Source: Nocardioides allogilvus (GTDB taxonomy: Bacteria; Actinomycetota; Actinomycetes; Propionibacteriales; Nocardioidaceae). Taken from it: DNA of 64,000 bases. Shown piece by piece: positions 47,269-55,476 of this stretch (positions are counted from its first letter, which is position 1; every line of letters starts with the position of its first letter). The stretch is from assembly GCF_003047285.1 (NCBI RefSeq), contig NZ_PZYX01000001.1:1-64000 (forward strand). The letters run 5' to 3'. The notes under the pieces are model-generated. The model was given only the letters and a program-made list of their open reading frames with translations. It was not told the DNA's origin and made no database searches. The translations under genes were made by a program, and so were the position numbers.

Positions 47269-48476
47269 TGGCGGCACGGTTGGGTGACCTCAAGGAGCTG
47301 TCCGACATTCTCGTCGAGCCTCCAGAGGGAAAGCAGCAACTGAAGGGCCACGACAAGACCTACGGCGAGATCCGCGACGGCTTCGACTCCGTCCGCGACA
47401 AGTGCAACACCGGGATCGACAAGGTGAACGGCTGGCTGTCGGACGCCGGTCGCAGCGAGCGACTGCCGCGGCTGACCGAGAAGAGCCTTGACGAGTATGT
47501 CGTGTTCCCGTTGTCGGGGAACTACTACCGAATCCAGCAGAACGACGCTGCGTGCAAGACCCTGAAGAAGGGGATGGACGCCTGGGGCGACAACTTCGGG
47601 ACCTTGGCGCTCACCTCCACGCTCGCCTTCAAGGGCGAGACCAACCTCGCCTTCGCCGGGCAGTTGGCTGCCTACAAGTTGGTGATGTCGGGCGTCGGCA
47701 GCGCGGTCTCCTCCGGATCGATCGTCTTCAACTCGATCGCCAAGGTGTCGGAGAAGATCGCGATCCAGGTCGAGAAGATGCTCATCGAGATGGGCAAGAA
47801 GCTTCTCAAGCTGGCGAAGGTCGTGGGCAAGCGCTTCCTGGGTGGCTGGGCCTCAGCCGCACTACTGATCAAGGATCTGGCCCAACACGGCCTGTCCGTG
47901 ATCACCGACGTGGTCGATGACGTGAAGTGGTGCATCGCCACGATCGACAAGTGCTTCGAGCTCAAGGCAGAGATCGAGACGTGGGCGCAGACCCAGGCCG
48001 ATCGCCTCGACGCCTTCAAGAAGGTCACCGAGATGGTCAAGCAGCTGCCGACGGTGGCTCTCGGCTCACCGCTGAGTGACATCAAGGCTCCTGACCTGAG
48101 CGACGTGTCCAACAACCTCACTGATGTGAAGCCCGACTTCAGTGAGACCGAGGAGGGCAAGGCCGCGGAGGAGGCGATCGACGACAAGAGCGACGACCTC
48201 GTCAACAACAGCGGATATGTCCACCCCTCGTGGGCCGAGGCGTGTGTGACACCCCCGCCAGGCATGGCGCACCTGCCCTACATTCCCGGCGACCCGTCGC
48301 TGAACGTGCCGCGCAACCCGATCACCGGACAGGTCGACTACTCCCAGAACTGGCTGGATGCGCCGGAGCCGGGCGTGTCCAGCAAGCGCTACTACGAAAT
48401 GTATGAGACCTGGCGCAAGTCATTGCCCTCCCCCCTGTATGCGCCACCCGCCGAGGGAAAGCCGAGAGGCGCCTGA
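47268..48476 (+). CDS. unrecognised large helical protein with hydrophobic centre
   Basis: 402 residues without signal peptide. An N-terminal charged helical domain (about 1-75) is followed by Ala/Gly/Ser-rich hydrophobic segments (about 110-165, TLALTSTLAF ... AVSSGSIVFNSIAKV; and about 190-225, FLGGWASAALLIKDL ... SVITDVVDDV). Long amphipathic helices (about 225-270) and a Pro-rich tail ending PPAEGKPRGA follow. The layout suits a membrane-active or secreted effector of the LXG/ESX type. No machinery is encoded nearby. Homology not recognised. Confidence 0.55.
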   Translation: MAARLGDLKELSDILVEPPEGKQQLKGHDKTYGEIRDGFDSVRDKCNTGIDKVNGWLSDAGRSERLPRLTEKSLDEYVVFPLSGNYYRIQQNDAACKTLKKGMDAWGDNFGTLALTSTLAFKGETNLAFAGQLAAYKLVMSGVGSAVSSGSIVFNSIAKVSEKIAIQVEKMLIEMGKKLLKLAKVVGKRFLGGWASAALLIKDLAQHGLSVITDVVDDVKWCIATIDKCFELKAEIETWAQTQADRLDAFKKVTEMVKQLPTVALGSPLSDIKAPDLSDVSNNLTDVKPDFSETEEGKAAEEAIDDKSDDLVNNSGYVHPSWAEACVTPPPGMAHLPYIPGDPSLNVPRNPITGQVDYSQNWLDAPEPGVSSKRYYEMYETWRKSLPSPLYAPPAEGKPRGA

Positions 48477-48477
48477 C

Positions 48478-48876
48478 ATGGACATGTACGACGCCTCCAC
48501 CCCGCAACCACCCCGCGCGGAGATGGGCGAACTCCTGCGGAACATGGCGGCGGACGACTCCGAGCGCCGGATGCTGGGCTTCCTCGAGGAGATCGACGTG
48601 GCTCTCGAGGAGAGTCGCGTCCGCGAACGTGAGGAGGGGTTGGACCCCTCGCTAGCAGCGACCCTCCACGCCATCACCGGTCGCGACGCCGCACCCGTGG
48701 AGTACCGATCGCTCAATCGCCGCGTGCGTGAAGGAGTGCTGTCCTGGGAGGACTTCTGGTTCGCCCCCGAGGAGCACGCGGGTGGTCACCGGCTGATCAA
48801 CGAGGCGATGAAGCTCGCGGGCGTCGAGCTGGGCGGCATCTTCAGCAAGCTGGACGAGGAGGAGCCGCCCGACTAG
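48478..48876 (+). CDS. unrecognised small acidic protein
   Basis: 132 residues, hydrophilic and acidic (GFLEEIDVALEESRVREREE; EDFWFAPEEHAGGH; tail LDEEEPPD). It starts one base after the preceding stop, so it belongs to the same operon. It might be a chaperone or immunity partner of the 402-residue protein, by size and position only. Its TAG stop lies in the ACTAGG target duplication of the adjacent IS481-family element. Confidence 0.5.
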   Translation: MDMYDASTPQPPRAEMGELLRNMAADDSERRMLGFLEEIDVALEESRVREREEGLDPSLAATLHAITGRDAAPVEYRSLNRRVREGVLSWEDFWFAPEEHAGGHRLINEAMKLAGVELGGIFSKLDEEEPPD

Positions 48877-48877
48877 G

Positions 48878-49958
48878 TGTACCCGGCCATCAGGTTGGTA
48901 GCAGCCGGCTGATCGGCGGAAGCCCTCCGAGTGCGCTGTGGCGTCGTTGAGTGTTGTAGTGCTCGAGCCAGGGCGCAAGAGCGGCGGCGCGGTCGTCGTT
49001 GCTGATGAAGACCTGGCGGTAGGCCCACTCGGTGGCCAGGGTCCGGTTGAGGCGCTCAACTTTCCCGTTCTGCCAGGGGCAGTGGGGCTTGATGAACTTC
49101 TGCTTGATGTCGTGGTCGGCGCAGACTTTGCGCAGCGACCACCGATACGCCCACGCGTTGTCGGTCATCAGTCGTTCGATCTGGGTGATGCCGTGGGTAG
49201 CGAAGTAGGCGATGGCGCGTTCGAGGAAGTCGGCGCAGGTCGGGCCTTTCTCGTCGAGCAGGACCTCGGAGTAGGCCAGTCGGGAGTGGTCGTCGACGAG
49301 TGAGTGGACGTAGTCGTAGCCGACCTTTGCGGACCGGTCGCGTTGGATCGAGTCGGCTCCACGGCCGTGGGCTCGCCAACCACCACCGTCGGGGATCTTG
49401 CCGAGCTTCTTGACGTCCATGTGCACCAGCTCGCCGGGTCGCTCGCGTTCGTAACGCACAGCAGTCTGTTTCGAAGACCGGATCACCTCACCAGTGATCG
49501 GGTCACACTCGCGCAGATAGGGCACGTCATGGCGCCGCAGGATTCGTGACACCGTCCGGGCCGAGACCCCGACCTTCGGACCGAGGACGTCGGGCCCGTC
49601 ACGATGCTCGACACGGGCAGCGAGGACCTTCTGTTCGACCTCGTCGCTGGTCTTGGCCGGCATCGAGTGCGGTCGAGACGAGCGCGTGATCAAACCGGCT
49701 TCGCCTTCGTCGGCGTAGCGGTCGATCCAGGTCTTCACGCACTTGCGAGACACCCCCATCGCGGCGGCGATGTGGGCCTTGGGCCAGCCAGCCTGATACC
49801 GCTGGACGATCAGTCGACGACCGTGAACGGTCAACCGAGCACTACCGTGGGACACGAGAACCTCCGGGTTGGAGTGGGCCTTAGACAAGCCACATCCCAC
49901 TCGGGGGTTCTCGTTCGTTCAACCAGGCACGCTGCTACCAACGTCCTGGCCGGGTACA
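48878..49958 (-). mobile_element. complete IS481-family insertion sequence (about 1.08 kb)
   Basis: Terminal inverted repeats of 28 bases begin TGTACCCGGCCA at both ends (48878-48905 and 49958-49931 on the complement), with four mismatches. The 6-bp target duplication ACTAGG flanks the element (48872-48877 and 49959-49964). This fits the NCTAGN target known for IS481. One intact transposase gene fills the interior. The intact ends and duplication argue for recent insertion. Confidence 0.93.
48890..49855 (-). CDS. IS481-family transposase
   Basis: 321 residues from GTG 49855. An N-terminal helix-turn-helix (VHGRRLIVQRYQAGWPKAHI then AAAMGVSRKCVKTWIDRYAD) is followed by a retroviral-type integrase core. 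Catalytic DDE residues sit in LVHMDVKKLGKIPDG, MTDNAWAY and WQNGKVERLNRTLATEWAY. The C-terminus HYNTQRRHSALGGLPPISRL is characteristic. No disruption is visible, so it is probably active. An upstream in-frame extension to 49900 lacks support. Confidence 0.93.
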   Translation of the reverse strand: MSHGSARLTVHGRRLIVQRYQAGWPKAHIAAAMGVSRKCVKTWIDRYADEGEAGLITRSSRPHSMPAKTSDEVEQKVLAARVEHRDGPDVLGPKVGVSARTVSRILRRHDVPYLRECDPITGEVIRSSKQTAVRYERERPGELVHMDVKKLGKIPDGGGWRAHGRGADSIQRDRSAKVGYDYVHSLVDDHSRLAYSEVLLDEKGPTCADFLERAIAYFATHGITQIERLMTDNAWAYRWSLRKVCADHDIKQKFIKPHCPWQNGKVERLNRTLATEWAYRQVFISNDDRAAALAPWLEHYNTQRRHSALGGLPPISRLLPT

Positions 49959-49959
49959 A

Positions 49960-51237
49960 CTAGGGCCTGCCCTTGCAGCTCGTACGCCGCTCGGCCGATG
50001 CGCAGAGGTCCGCGCCCCGACCACCGTCCACCGTGTCCCGACCCGGGCCTGCGTCGATCCGATCGGGAGCCCAGGAGCCGACGATCGTGTCGGCCCCGCC
50101 GCCACCGTGGAGCACCGTGGACCGCGCGATCTCGCAGTCGATGTGGATGGTCGTGCTCGTGCCCCAGGTGATGTCGTCGGGGCCGCCCCGACCCTGGATC
50201 CGCGTGTCGCACTGACCCCCGCGCAGCCGGTTGCGGCGGTCGCTGCCGATCAGCACGGTCTCGCGGGCGTAGGCCGTCGCGTGCTCCACACCGCGCACGT
50301 CGGCCACGCCGTCCATCACCAGCGTGCCGGCCCGCAGGGACAGCGAGAGGTAGCCGTCGCGCTCGAGCCGGACCTGGTCGCTGCCGCGGCCGAGGTCGAG
50401 CCCGCTCGTGTCCTCGAGGCCGCCGATGACCTGCACGACGTCGTCCCCGCGACCCGTGTCGAGGTCCACCAGCGGGATGCTGCCGCGACGCGTGAGGACG
50501 GCGACCTCGTCGGGTCCGGGGGAGCCGGTGAGGATGAGGTGGCCGTCCGCCCGGGTCGCCGTCAGCTTCTCGATCGAGGACCACGTGTGGGTCCGGACGT
50601 CGTCGCGGGTCGCCCCCGTGGCCAGGTCGACCTGCCAGGTGGCGCGACCGAGGTCGAGGACCACCGCGTCCCGAGCCGCTCCACCGTCGATCACCCCGCC
50701 GAGGGGCATGGTGTCGGGGGCGTCGATGAAGTCGCCGCCGGCGTCGCCGTACACCTCGTCGGGGCCGCCGTGGCTGATGAGCGTGTCGCGACCGCCGCCG
50801 CCGTGGAGGACGTCACGGTCGGTCTCACCCCGAGGGCCGGCGGAGACGGTGTCGTGGTCGGAGACCGGGCTGCCGTGGAACTCGTCGGCGCCGGGACCGA
50901 GGTTGGCCTCGACCGGCCAGCCGCGCGGCGCGAGCGTCGCGTCCACGACGTCGTCGCCGTCACCGGCGTTGACGGTCAGGCGCCGCGTGACGCGGGCACC
51001 CATCGGCTTGCCGGTGACGCAGACGAGGTCGTCGCCGCCGCGGGGGAAGACCGACTGCGAGTTGTTGGTGACGATCACGTCGCGACCGTCGGTGCCCCTG
51101 ATCGGACTGCCGTCTCCGACGATGGTCGCCGCCTCACCGCGACACGTCTCCCCGGCGGCCGCGGCCGGGGCGGTGGGTACGGCGAGCGAGGCGCCGAGCA
51201 GCAGCGCGGCCAGCGACGTGGTGCGTGCGGTGCTCAT
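49960..51237 (-). CDS. secreted calcium-binding (RTX-like repeat) protein 1
   Basis: 425 residues. A cleavable signal peptide (LAALLLGASLAVPTAPAAAA, about 9-28) precedes many GGxGxD-type nonapeptide repeats (GGGGRDTL, GDAGGDFID, GGGGADTIVG, AGPGRDTVDGGRGADLC) that bind Ca2+ in beta-rolls. GETCRGEAATIVG near the start and paired Cys suggest disulfides. Surface or extracellular role unknown. Paralogue of the next gene upstream, overlapping by ATGA. Its TAG stop lies in the right copy of the IS target duplication. Confidence 0.85.
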   Translation of the reverse strand: MSTARTTSLAALLLGASLAVPTAPAAAAGETCRGEAATIVGDGSPIRGTDGRDVIVTNNSQSVFPRGGDDLVCVTGKPMGARVTRRLTVNAGDGDDVVDATLAPRGWPVEANLGPGADEFHGSPVSDHDTVSAGPRGETDRDVLHGGGGRDTLISHGGPDEVYGDAGGDFIDAPDTMPLGGVIDGGAARDAVVLDLGRATWQVDLATGATRDDVRTHTWSSIEKLTATRADGHLILTGSPGPDEVAVLTRRGSIPLVDLDTGRGDDVVQVIGGLEDTSGLDLGRGSDQVRLERDGYLSLSLRAGTLVMDGVADVRGVEHATAYARETVLIGSDRRNRLRGGQCDTRIQGRGGPDDITWGTSTTIHIDCEIARSTVLHGGGGADTIVGSWAPDRIDAGPGRDTVDGGRGADLCASAERRTSCKGRP

Positions 51238-52601
51238 CGCTCGCAGGACTTGCGGACCTCGGTGCGGCACAGGTCGCGGCCCTTGCTGCCGATGCCGACG
51301 TCGCGGCCGGCGTCGCCGAAGATGCGGTCGTTGCCGCTGCTGGCATCGAGCTTGTCCCTGCCGGGACCGCCGAACAGCCGGTCGTCGTTGTTGGAGGCCC
51401 GCAGGAAGTCCTTGCCCGCGCCGCCCTTGAGGCGGACGGGCTCGTCGACGCAGTCGGGCGGGGTGCCCTCGAAGGGGAACCGGTACAGCATGTCGTTGCC
51501 TCCGCGCCCGTCGAGCTTCACCGAGCACGGCCCGCCGATGAGGCGGTTGTCCCCGTCGTCGCCGGTGAGGTCGGCCTCGCGGCCTTCGGCGAAGACGTCC
51601 TCCACCCCGGTGAGGGAGGACGGTGCTGACCCGTCCAGGGAGAAGACGCCCTCGGACAGGTCGACGACAGCGCGCTCGGTGTGGGTCGTCAGCCTGTCGT
51701 GCCCGTCGCCCAGCGCGACGCTGCTGCCGGTCGAGGGTGCGACCGAGAGCTCCAGCAGGTCGTCCCCGGCGGCCAGGTCGACGGCATAGGTCGCCGCGGC
51801 GGCGCCGTAGATCGAGACGGCGTCCTCGCCCGAGCCGCCGACGACGGTGAGGCGCGCGCCCGGCTGGACGCTGCGGATGCCGACGCTCTCGAGCCCGGTC
51901 CAGCGGGAGTGGGCGACCCCGTCGCGGGTGGCTCCCGTGGCCGTCGAGACCTGCCAGGTCGCGGCGTCGACCTCGAGGCCGAAGTTGTCCCGCCCGCCGC
52001 CGCCGTCGATGCGTCCCTCGGCCGTGAGTGGCCCGTGGACGCCGAGGGAGTCATCTCCCTCGCCGCCGACGACCACGTCGGGATTCGGGGTGGTCGTGAC
52101 CTGGCCTGCCGGGGCGGGCGTGCCGCTGGTGATGGCGTCGATGTCACCCGCCGTGTCGATCACGTCGCGCTCGATGTCGATGCCGCCGGCATAGCCGTCG
52201 GCTGCCAGCAGGCCGCCGTAGACGACGTCGTAGGAGGGGCCGCCGAGGAACTCGTCGGCGCCCGCACCGAGGACGGCCTTGAGCCGGGTGCTCCCGGCCC
52301 CCGAGGCATCGACCACGTCGTTGCCCGGCCCGGCATCGACGGCGGCGTCGATGTAGGCACCTTCCGACATGGAGGGCGCCGTGACGCAGATCAGGTCGTC
52401 ACCTGCCCCCGCGTCGACCTTGGCGGCCGCGTTGGTGACGATCACGTCGCGACCGTCGGTGCCGGTGACCGTCTGGTTCTTCGCGCCGACGATGGTCGCG
52501 GCCTCGCCGCGACAGGTCTCGCCGACGGCGTTGGCGCCGCCGGTGGGGGCGAGGAGCGTGGCTCCTAGCAGAAGTGCGGTGAGTGTCGTCGTACGACGCA
52601 T
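51234..52601 (-). CDS. secreted calcium-binding (RTX-like repeat) protein 2
   Basis: 455 residues, same architecture as 49960-51237: signal peptide (LTALLLGATLLAPTGGANA), the shared GETCRGEAATIVG motif, GTDGRDVIVTN, and Ca-binding repeats concentrated at the C-terminus (GGAGKDFLRASNNDDRLFGG, SGNDRIFGDAGRD). The two genes look like a tandem duplication that has diverged. First gene of the pair; the operon runs left to the IS. Confidence 0.87.
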   Translation of the reverse strand: MRRTTTLTALLLGATLLAPTGGANAVGETCRGEAATIVGAKNQTVTGTDGRDVIVTNAAAKVDAGAGDDLICVTAPSMSEGAYIDAAVDAGPGNDVVDASGAGSTRLKAVLGAGADEFLGGPSYDVVYGGLLAADGYAGGIDIERDVIDTAGDIDAITSGTPAPAGQVTTTPNPDVVVGGEGDDSLGVHGPLTAEGRIDGGGGRDNFGLEVDAATWQVSTATGATRDGVAHSRWTGLESVGIRSVQPGARLTVVGGSGEDAVSIYGAAAATYAVDLAAGDDLLELSVAPSTGSSVALGDGHDRLTTHTERAVVDLSEGVFSLDGSAPSSLTGVEDVFAEGREADLTGDDGDNRLIGGPCSVKLDGRGGNDMLYRFPFEGTPPDCVDEPVRLKGGAGKDFLRASNNDDRLFGGPGRDKLDASSGNDRIFGDAGRDVGIGSKGRDLCRTEVRKSCER

Positions 52602-52628
52602 GAGATGCCCCCGGGACAGTGGAGCTGC

Positions 52629-53483
52629 CTAGCGGAAGTCGATCAGCAGCATGTCGGTGTCAGTGCCGTCCGAAATGATCGGACCTTCCTGTGATGCGCC
52701 CGACCCGGGTTCGGTTGCGACCTCGGTCGCCTCGTCGCGCTGGTCGATGACCTTCGCGCGGAAGCACTCGACGACATAGGGCAGCTGCATGCCGTCGTGG
52801 CCGCGGCCGTAGTCGTCGTAGAGCGCACGCACCGCGTCGAGCTTGGCCTCGCGCTCCTCCGCGGGCAGCGAGGCGATGTAGGACCGGGACGCGACGATGT
52901 CGACGAGGGTGTCGCGGGTGACGTCCTGCCAGAAGGCGAAGGTCTTGGCCTCGACGTCCTCGAAGAGCTCGCTCTCGGCCAGGACCTCCTGCGAGCCCGA
53001 CGTGTGCATCTGCTCGCCCATCACGTCGAGCAGCTTGCGCACCCACGGGATCCGCTTGTCGAAGAAGTTCCAGACGAGCGCGACGTGGCCCCCGGGCCTG
53101 AGCACCCGCGCCATCTCCGGCACGGCCAGGTCGTGGTCGAACCAGTGGAAGGCCTGGGCCGCGACCACGACGTCGACACTGCGGTCGTTGGCCGGGATCT
53201 GCTCGGCGTCGGCGACCTTGGCGCTCACCTCGGGGACCTGCTCCCGCAGCACCGCGAGCATCGCCGGGTCCTTCTCGGTCGCGAAGACGGCGTGGCCCTG
53301 GTCGACGAGCTGTCGGGTCAGCTTGCCGGTGCCCGCGCCGAGCTCCAGCACGATCTTGGCGTCGCCGTCGAGCAGCCACGCGACCGCGTCGGCGGGGTAG
53401 GAGGGGCGGCCGCGGTCATAGGCCTCGGCCACGGGTCCGAAGGCCCCGGAGAGCCGCTTCATGTCGGGCTGCTCGTCAGTCAT
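52629..53483 (-). CDS. class I SAM-dependent methyltransferase
   Basis: 284 residues. Motif I VLELGAGTGKLTRQLVDQGH (about 43-62), motif post-I TEKDPAMLAVL, and DVVVAAQAFHWFD match the UbiE/methyltransf_11 group; the FHWFD string is common in the actinobacterial branch. Substrate unknown. ATG 53483 gives the usual start (MTDEQPDMKRLSGAFGPVAE). Divergent from the Fic-like gene. Confidence 0.88.
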   Translation of the reverse strand: MTDEQPDMKRLSGAFGPVAEAYDRGRPSYPADAVAWLLDGDAKIVLELGAGTGKLTRQLVDQGHAVFATEKDPAMLAVLREQVPEVSAKVADAEQIPANDRSVDVVVAAQAFHWFDHDLAVPEMARVLRPGGHVALVWNFFDKRIPWVRKLLDVMGEQMHTSGSQEVLAESELFEDVEAKTFAFWQDVTRDTLVDIVASRSYIASLPAEEREAKLDAVRALYDDYGRGHDGMQLPYVVECFRAKVIDQRDEATEVATEPGSGASQEGPIISDGTDTDMLLIDFR

Positions 53484-53511
53484 CCGGCTCAGGCTACTAG
53501 CGTCCTCCTCC

Positions 53512-54237
53512 ATGACCGACCCCGTCGCTTGGCTCGTGGACCTCGAAGGCGTGCCATCGGCGTACGCCGCTGCGCGCGACGGCATCGACGTGATGCTGCG
53601 CGACCGCGGACTGCGCCGCACCTCACCCGAGATGACGGCCGAGTCGCTGCTGCGCGGCGCCCACGCCACGGCCGTGCTCGAGGGGTCGGCCTCGTCGCTG
53701 GCCGAGATCCGCGCCGGCGACGGCGACGCGATCGCCCAGGACGCGCTGCGGCTCTCGTCCTCCCAGCTGGCGCTGGCCCCGCTGCTCCGGACTGCCCCGC
53801 TGCAGGCGATCGCCCGCCTGCACGCGGTCGTCGCGGGCGGCTCGCTGCCGTCCGAGTCGCTGGGACGCCCGCGGGACGCGGCCTCCGCCGACCGCCTGCG
53901 CGGGGTCGCCGAGCTGCTGCTGTCCGACACCGCCGCCCCGGCGCTGCTCGTGGCAGCCATCGTGCACGCGGACGTCGCGACCGCCGCGCCCTTCGCCTCG
54001 CACAACGGCATCGTCGCCCGCGCGCTCGAGCGGCTGGTGCTCGTGGCGCGCGGCGTCGATGCGAAGTCGCTGGTCGTCCCCGAGGCGGGACACCTGGCCC
54101 TGCGCGCGCAGTACGAGTCCAACCTGCGGGCCTACGCCGAGGTCGGGCCGCGGGGCGTGCACGCGTGGGTGATCTACGCCGCCGAGGCGTTCGCCGCGGG
54201 TGCTGAGGCGTCCCCGCTGCGCCGTACGGCCGAATAG
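53512..54237 (+). CDS. degenerate Fic-domain protein (Rv3662c-position)
   Basis: 241 residues. SLLRGAHATAVLEGSASSLAEI resembles the Fic N-terminal/inhibitory helix region. IVHADVATAAPFASHNGIVAR aligns with the Fic core HPF.DGNGR..R, but the catalytic His is replaced and DGNGR has become SHNGI. AMP transfer is therefore unlikely. Actinobacterial orthologs are often labelled oxidoreductase without evidence. It converges on the HAD gene with the candidate RNA between, the same context as in mycobacteria and Streptomyces (recall). Confidence 0.7.
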   Translation: MTDPVAWLVDLEGVPSAYAAARDGIDVMLRDRGLRRTSPEMTAESLLRGAHATAVLEGSASSLAEIRAGDGDAIAQDALRLSSSQLALAPLLRTAPLQAIARLHAVVAGGSLPSESLGRPRDAASADRLRGVAELLLSDTAAPALLVAAIVHADVATAAPFASHNGIVARALERLVLVARGVDAKSLVVPEAGHLALRAQYESNLRAYAEVGPRGVHAWVIYAAEAFAAGAEASPLRRTAE

Positions 54238-54249
54238 GCCAGCTCTCGG

Positions 54250-54432
54250 CCGGGAAATGCGAACGGCATCCGACCACGGGGATCGGATGCCGTCGCTGAC
54301 ACGTGAAGACTCGGCTATCAGGCGTGCATGTTCTAACTGCGGTCCCGGGCAATTCCCGGTGACACGCGACCTCTTCGAGAGGCTAGATCGCCGCGTGGGT
54401 ACCCGGCTCACGTGCAAACTCTTGAGTTGTTG
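54250..54432 (-). ncRNA. candidate Ms1/6S-like RNA
   Basis: The 263-base gap between the HAD gene and the convergent Fic-like gene holds no plausible ORF. It has a minus-strand promoter, internal hairpins (CCTCTCGAAGAGG; CCGGGAATTGCCCGG), a long-range pairing (CACGTGA near the 5' end with TCACGTG near the 3' end), and a strong terminal hairpin. This gives about 180 nt. Ms1 (MTS2823) in mycobacteria and scr3559 in Streptomyces occupy this same gene neighbourhood (recall) and bind RNA polymerase. Ends are estimates. Confidence 0.55.
54263..54293 (-). terminator. terminal hairpin of the candidate RNA
   Basis: ACGGCATCCGA (54263-54273) and TCGGATGCCGT (54283-54293) form a perfect 11-bp stem with a 9-base loop. 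On the minus strand it is followed by TCGCATTTCC. It can terminate the RNA and, in the other direction, the Fic-like gene. Confidence 0.75.
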
Positions 54433-54438
54433 TCTTCG

Positions 54439-54467
54439 TTTGTACGCCGTCCGGAGCCCACTCACAA
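54439..54467 (-). promoter_or_regulatory. predicted promoter of the candidate RNA
   Basis: On the minus strand TTGTGA (54467-54462), a 17-base spacer and TACAAA (54444-54439) resemble a housekeeping promoter. The last base of the -10 is not the usual T. Predicted start near 54432. Confidence 0.4.
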
Positions 54468-54500
54468 GGGTTGACATCGCGCGCCGATGATGTGTGCCCG

Positions 54501-55298
54501 CTATTCGTCGACGCGCCGCTTGCGGGCGTTCGCCCACATGACACCGCCCGCGGCGAGGGCGCCCCCGACGGCCAGGGCGGCCAGCGTCTGCCTGGCCGGC
54601 GGGAACGGCACCCGGCTGCGCAGCTCGACCGGCTTGTTGAAGACGAGCACCGGCCAGCCGCGCTCGACGGCGATCTTGCGGAGTTCCTTGTCGGGGTTGA
54701 CCGCGTGGGCGTGGCCGACGGCCTCCAGCATCGTCACGTCGGTGACGGAATCGCTGTAGGCATAGCTGTTCTCGAGGTCGTAGCCGACGACACGAGCCAG
54801 CTCCTCGATGGCGCGGGCCTTCTCCTCGGCGTAGGCGTAGTACTCGATCTCGCCGGAGTACTTCCCGTCGACGATCTCCATCCGGGTCGCCACGACCCGG
54901 TCGGCGCCGAGCATCTCGCCGATCGGCCCGACGACCTCCGAGCCGCTGGTGGAGACGATCACGACGTCCCGGCCGGCGAGGTGGTGCTCCTCGATCAGGC
55001 TGACCGCCTCGTCGTAGACGAGCGGATCGACGATGTTGTGCAGCGTGTCGGCGACGATCTCGCGCACGGTGGCGACGTCCCAGCCCGCGCACATCGCCGA
55101 CATGAAGCGGCGCATCTTCTCCATCTGGTCGTGGTCGGCGCCGCCGACGAGGTAGACGAACTGGGCGTAGGTGCTGCGCAGCATCGCTCGCCGGCTGATC
55201 AGCCCGCCGGCCTGGAAGGGCTTGCTGAAGGCAAGCGTGCTCGACTTCGCGATGATCGTCTTGTCGAGATCGAAGAAAGCCGCGGTGGGACGGGGCAT
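54501..55298 (-). CDS. HAD-IB family hydrolase (SerB-like, Rv3661-type)
   Basis: 265 residues. The nucleophile motif FFDLDKTIIAKSS (about 8-20), motif II VIVSTSGS, and motif IV YSDSVTDVTMLEAVG...AVNPD define subfamily IB phosphatases. A C-terminal hydrophobic helix (TLAALAVGGALAAGGVMW) and basic end suggest membrane association. Substrate uncertain. Orthologs neighbour ssd and the Tad genes in many actinobacteria. Confidence 0.9.
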   Translation of the reverse strand: MPRPTAAFFDLDKTIIAKSSTLAFSKPFQAGGLISRRAMLRSTYAQFVYLVGGADHDQMEKMRRFMSAMCAGWDVATVREIVADTLHNIVDPLVYDEAVSLIEEHHLAGRDVVIVSTSGSEVVGPIGEMLGADRVVATRMEIVDGKYSGEIEYYAYAEEKARAIEELARVVGYDLENSYAYSDSVTDVTMLEAVGHAHAVNPDKELRKIAVERGWPVLVFNKPVELRSRVPFPPARQTLAALAVGGALAAGGVMWANARKRRVDE

Positions 55299-55476
55299 GG
55301 CGCCATCGTAGGCGGGCGCGTGGTCGCTCGTGCGCACATCGTGGTCTTCCGTACGCCGCGGCGTCGGCCGTCGACCGGGTCGCGAACCGTCCACAGACGG
55401 GGTGCGTGCAGCCCTGTCCACAGGGGCGGTGCCGGTGGTCGGCGCGCTGTCCCCGGTGTGGGTCAGGGTCGAGGAC

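Noticed and set aside
54473..54490. Plus-strand TTGACA and ATGATG as a promoter and gene start into the HAD region
   Set aside because: The following plus-strand frame is the antisense of the HAD gene and has no -10 or ribosome-binding site at usable spacing.
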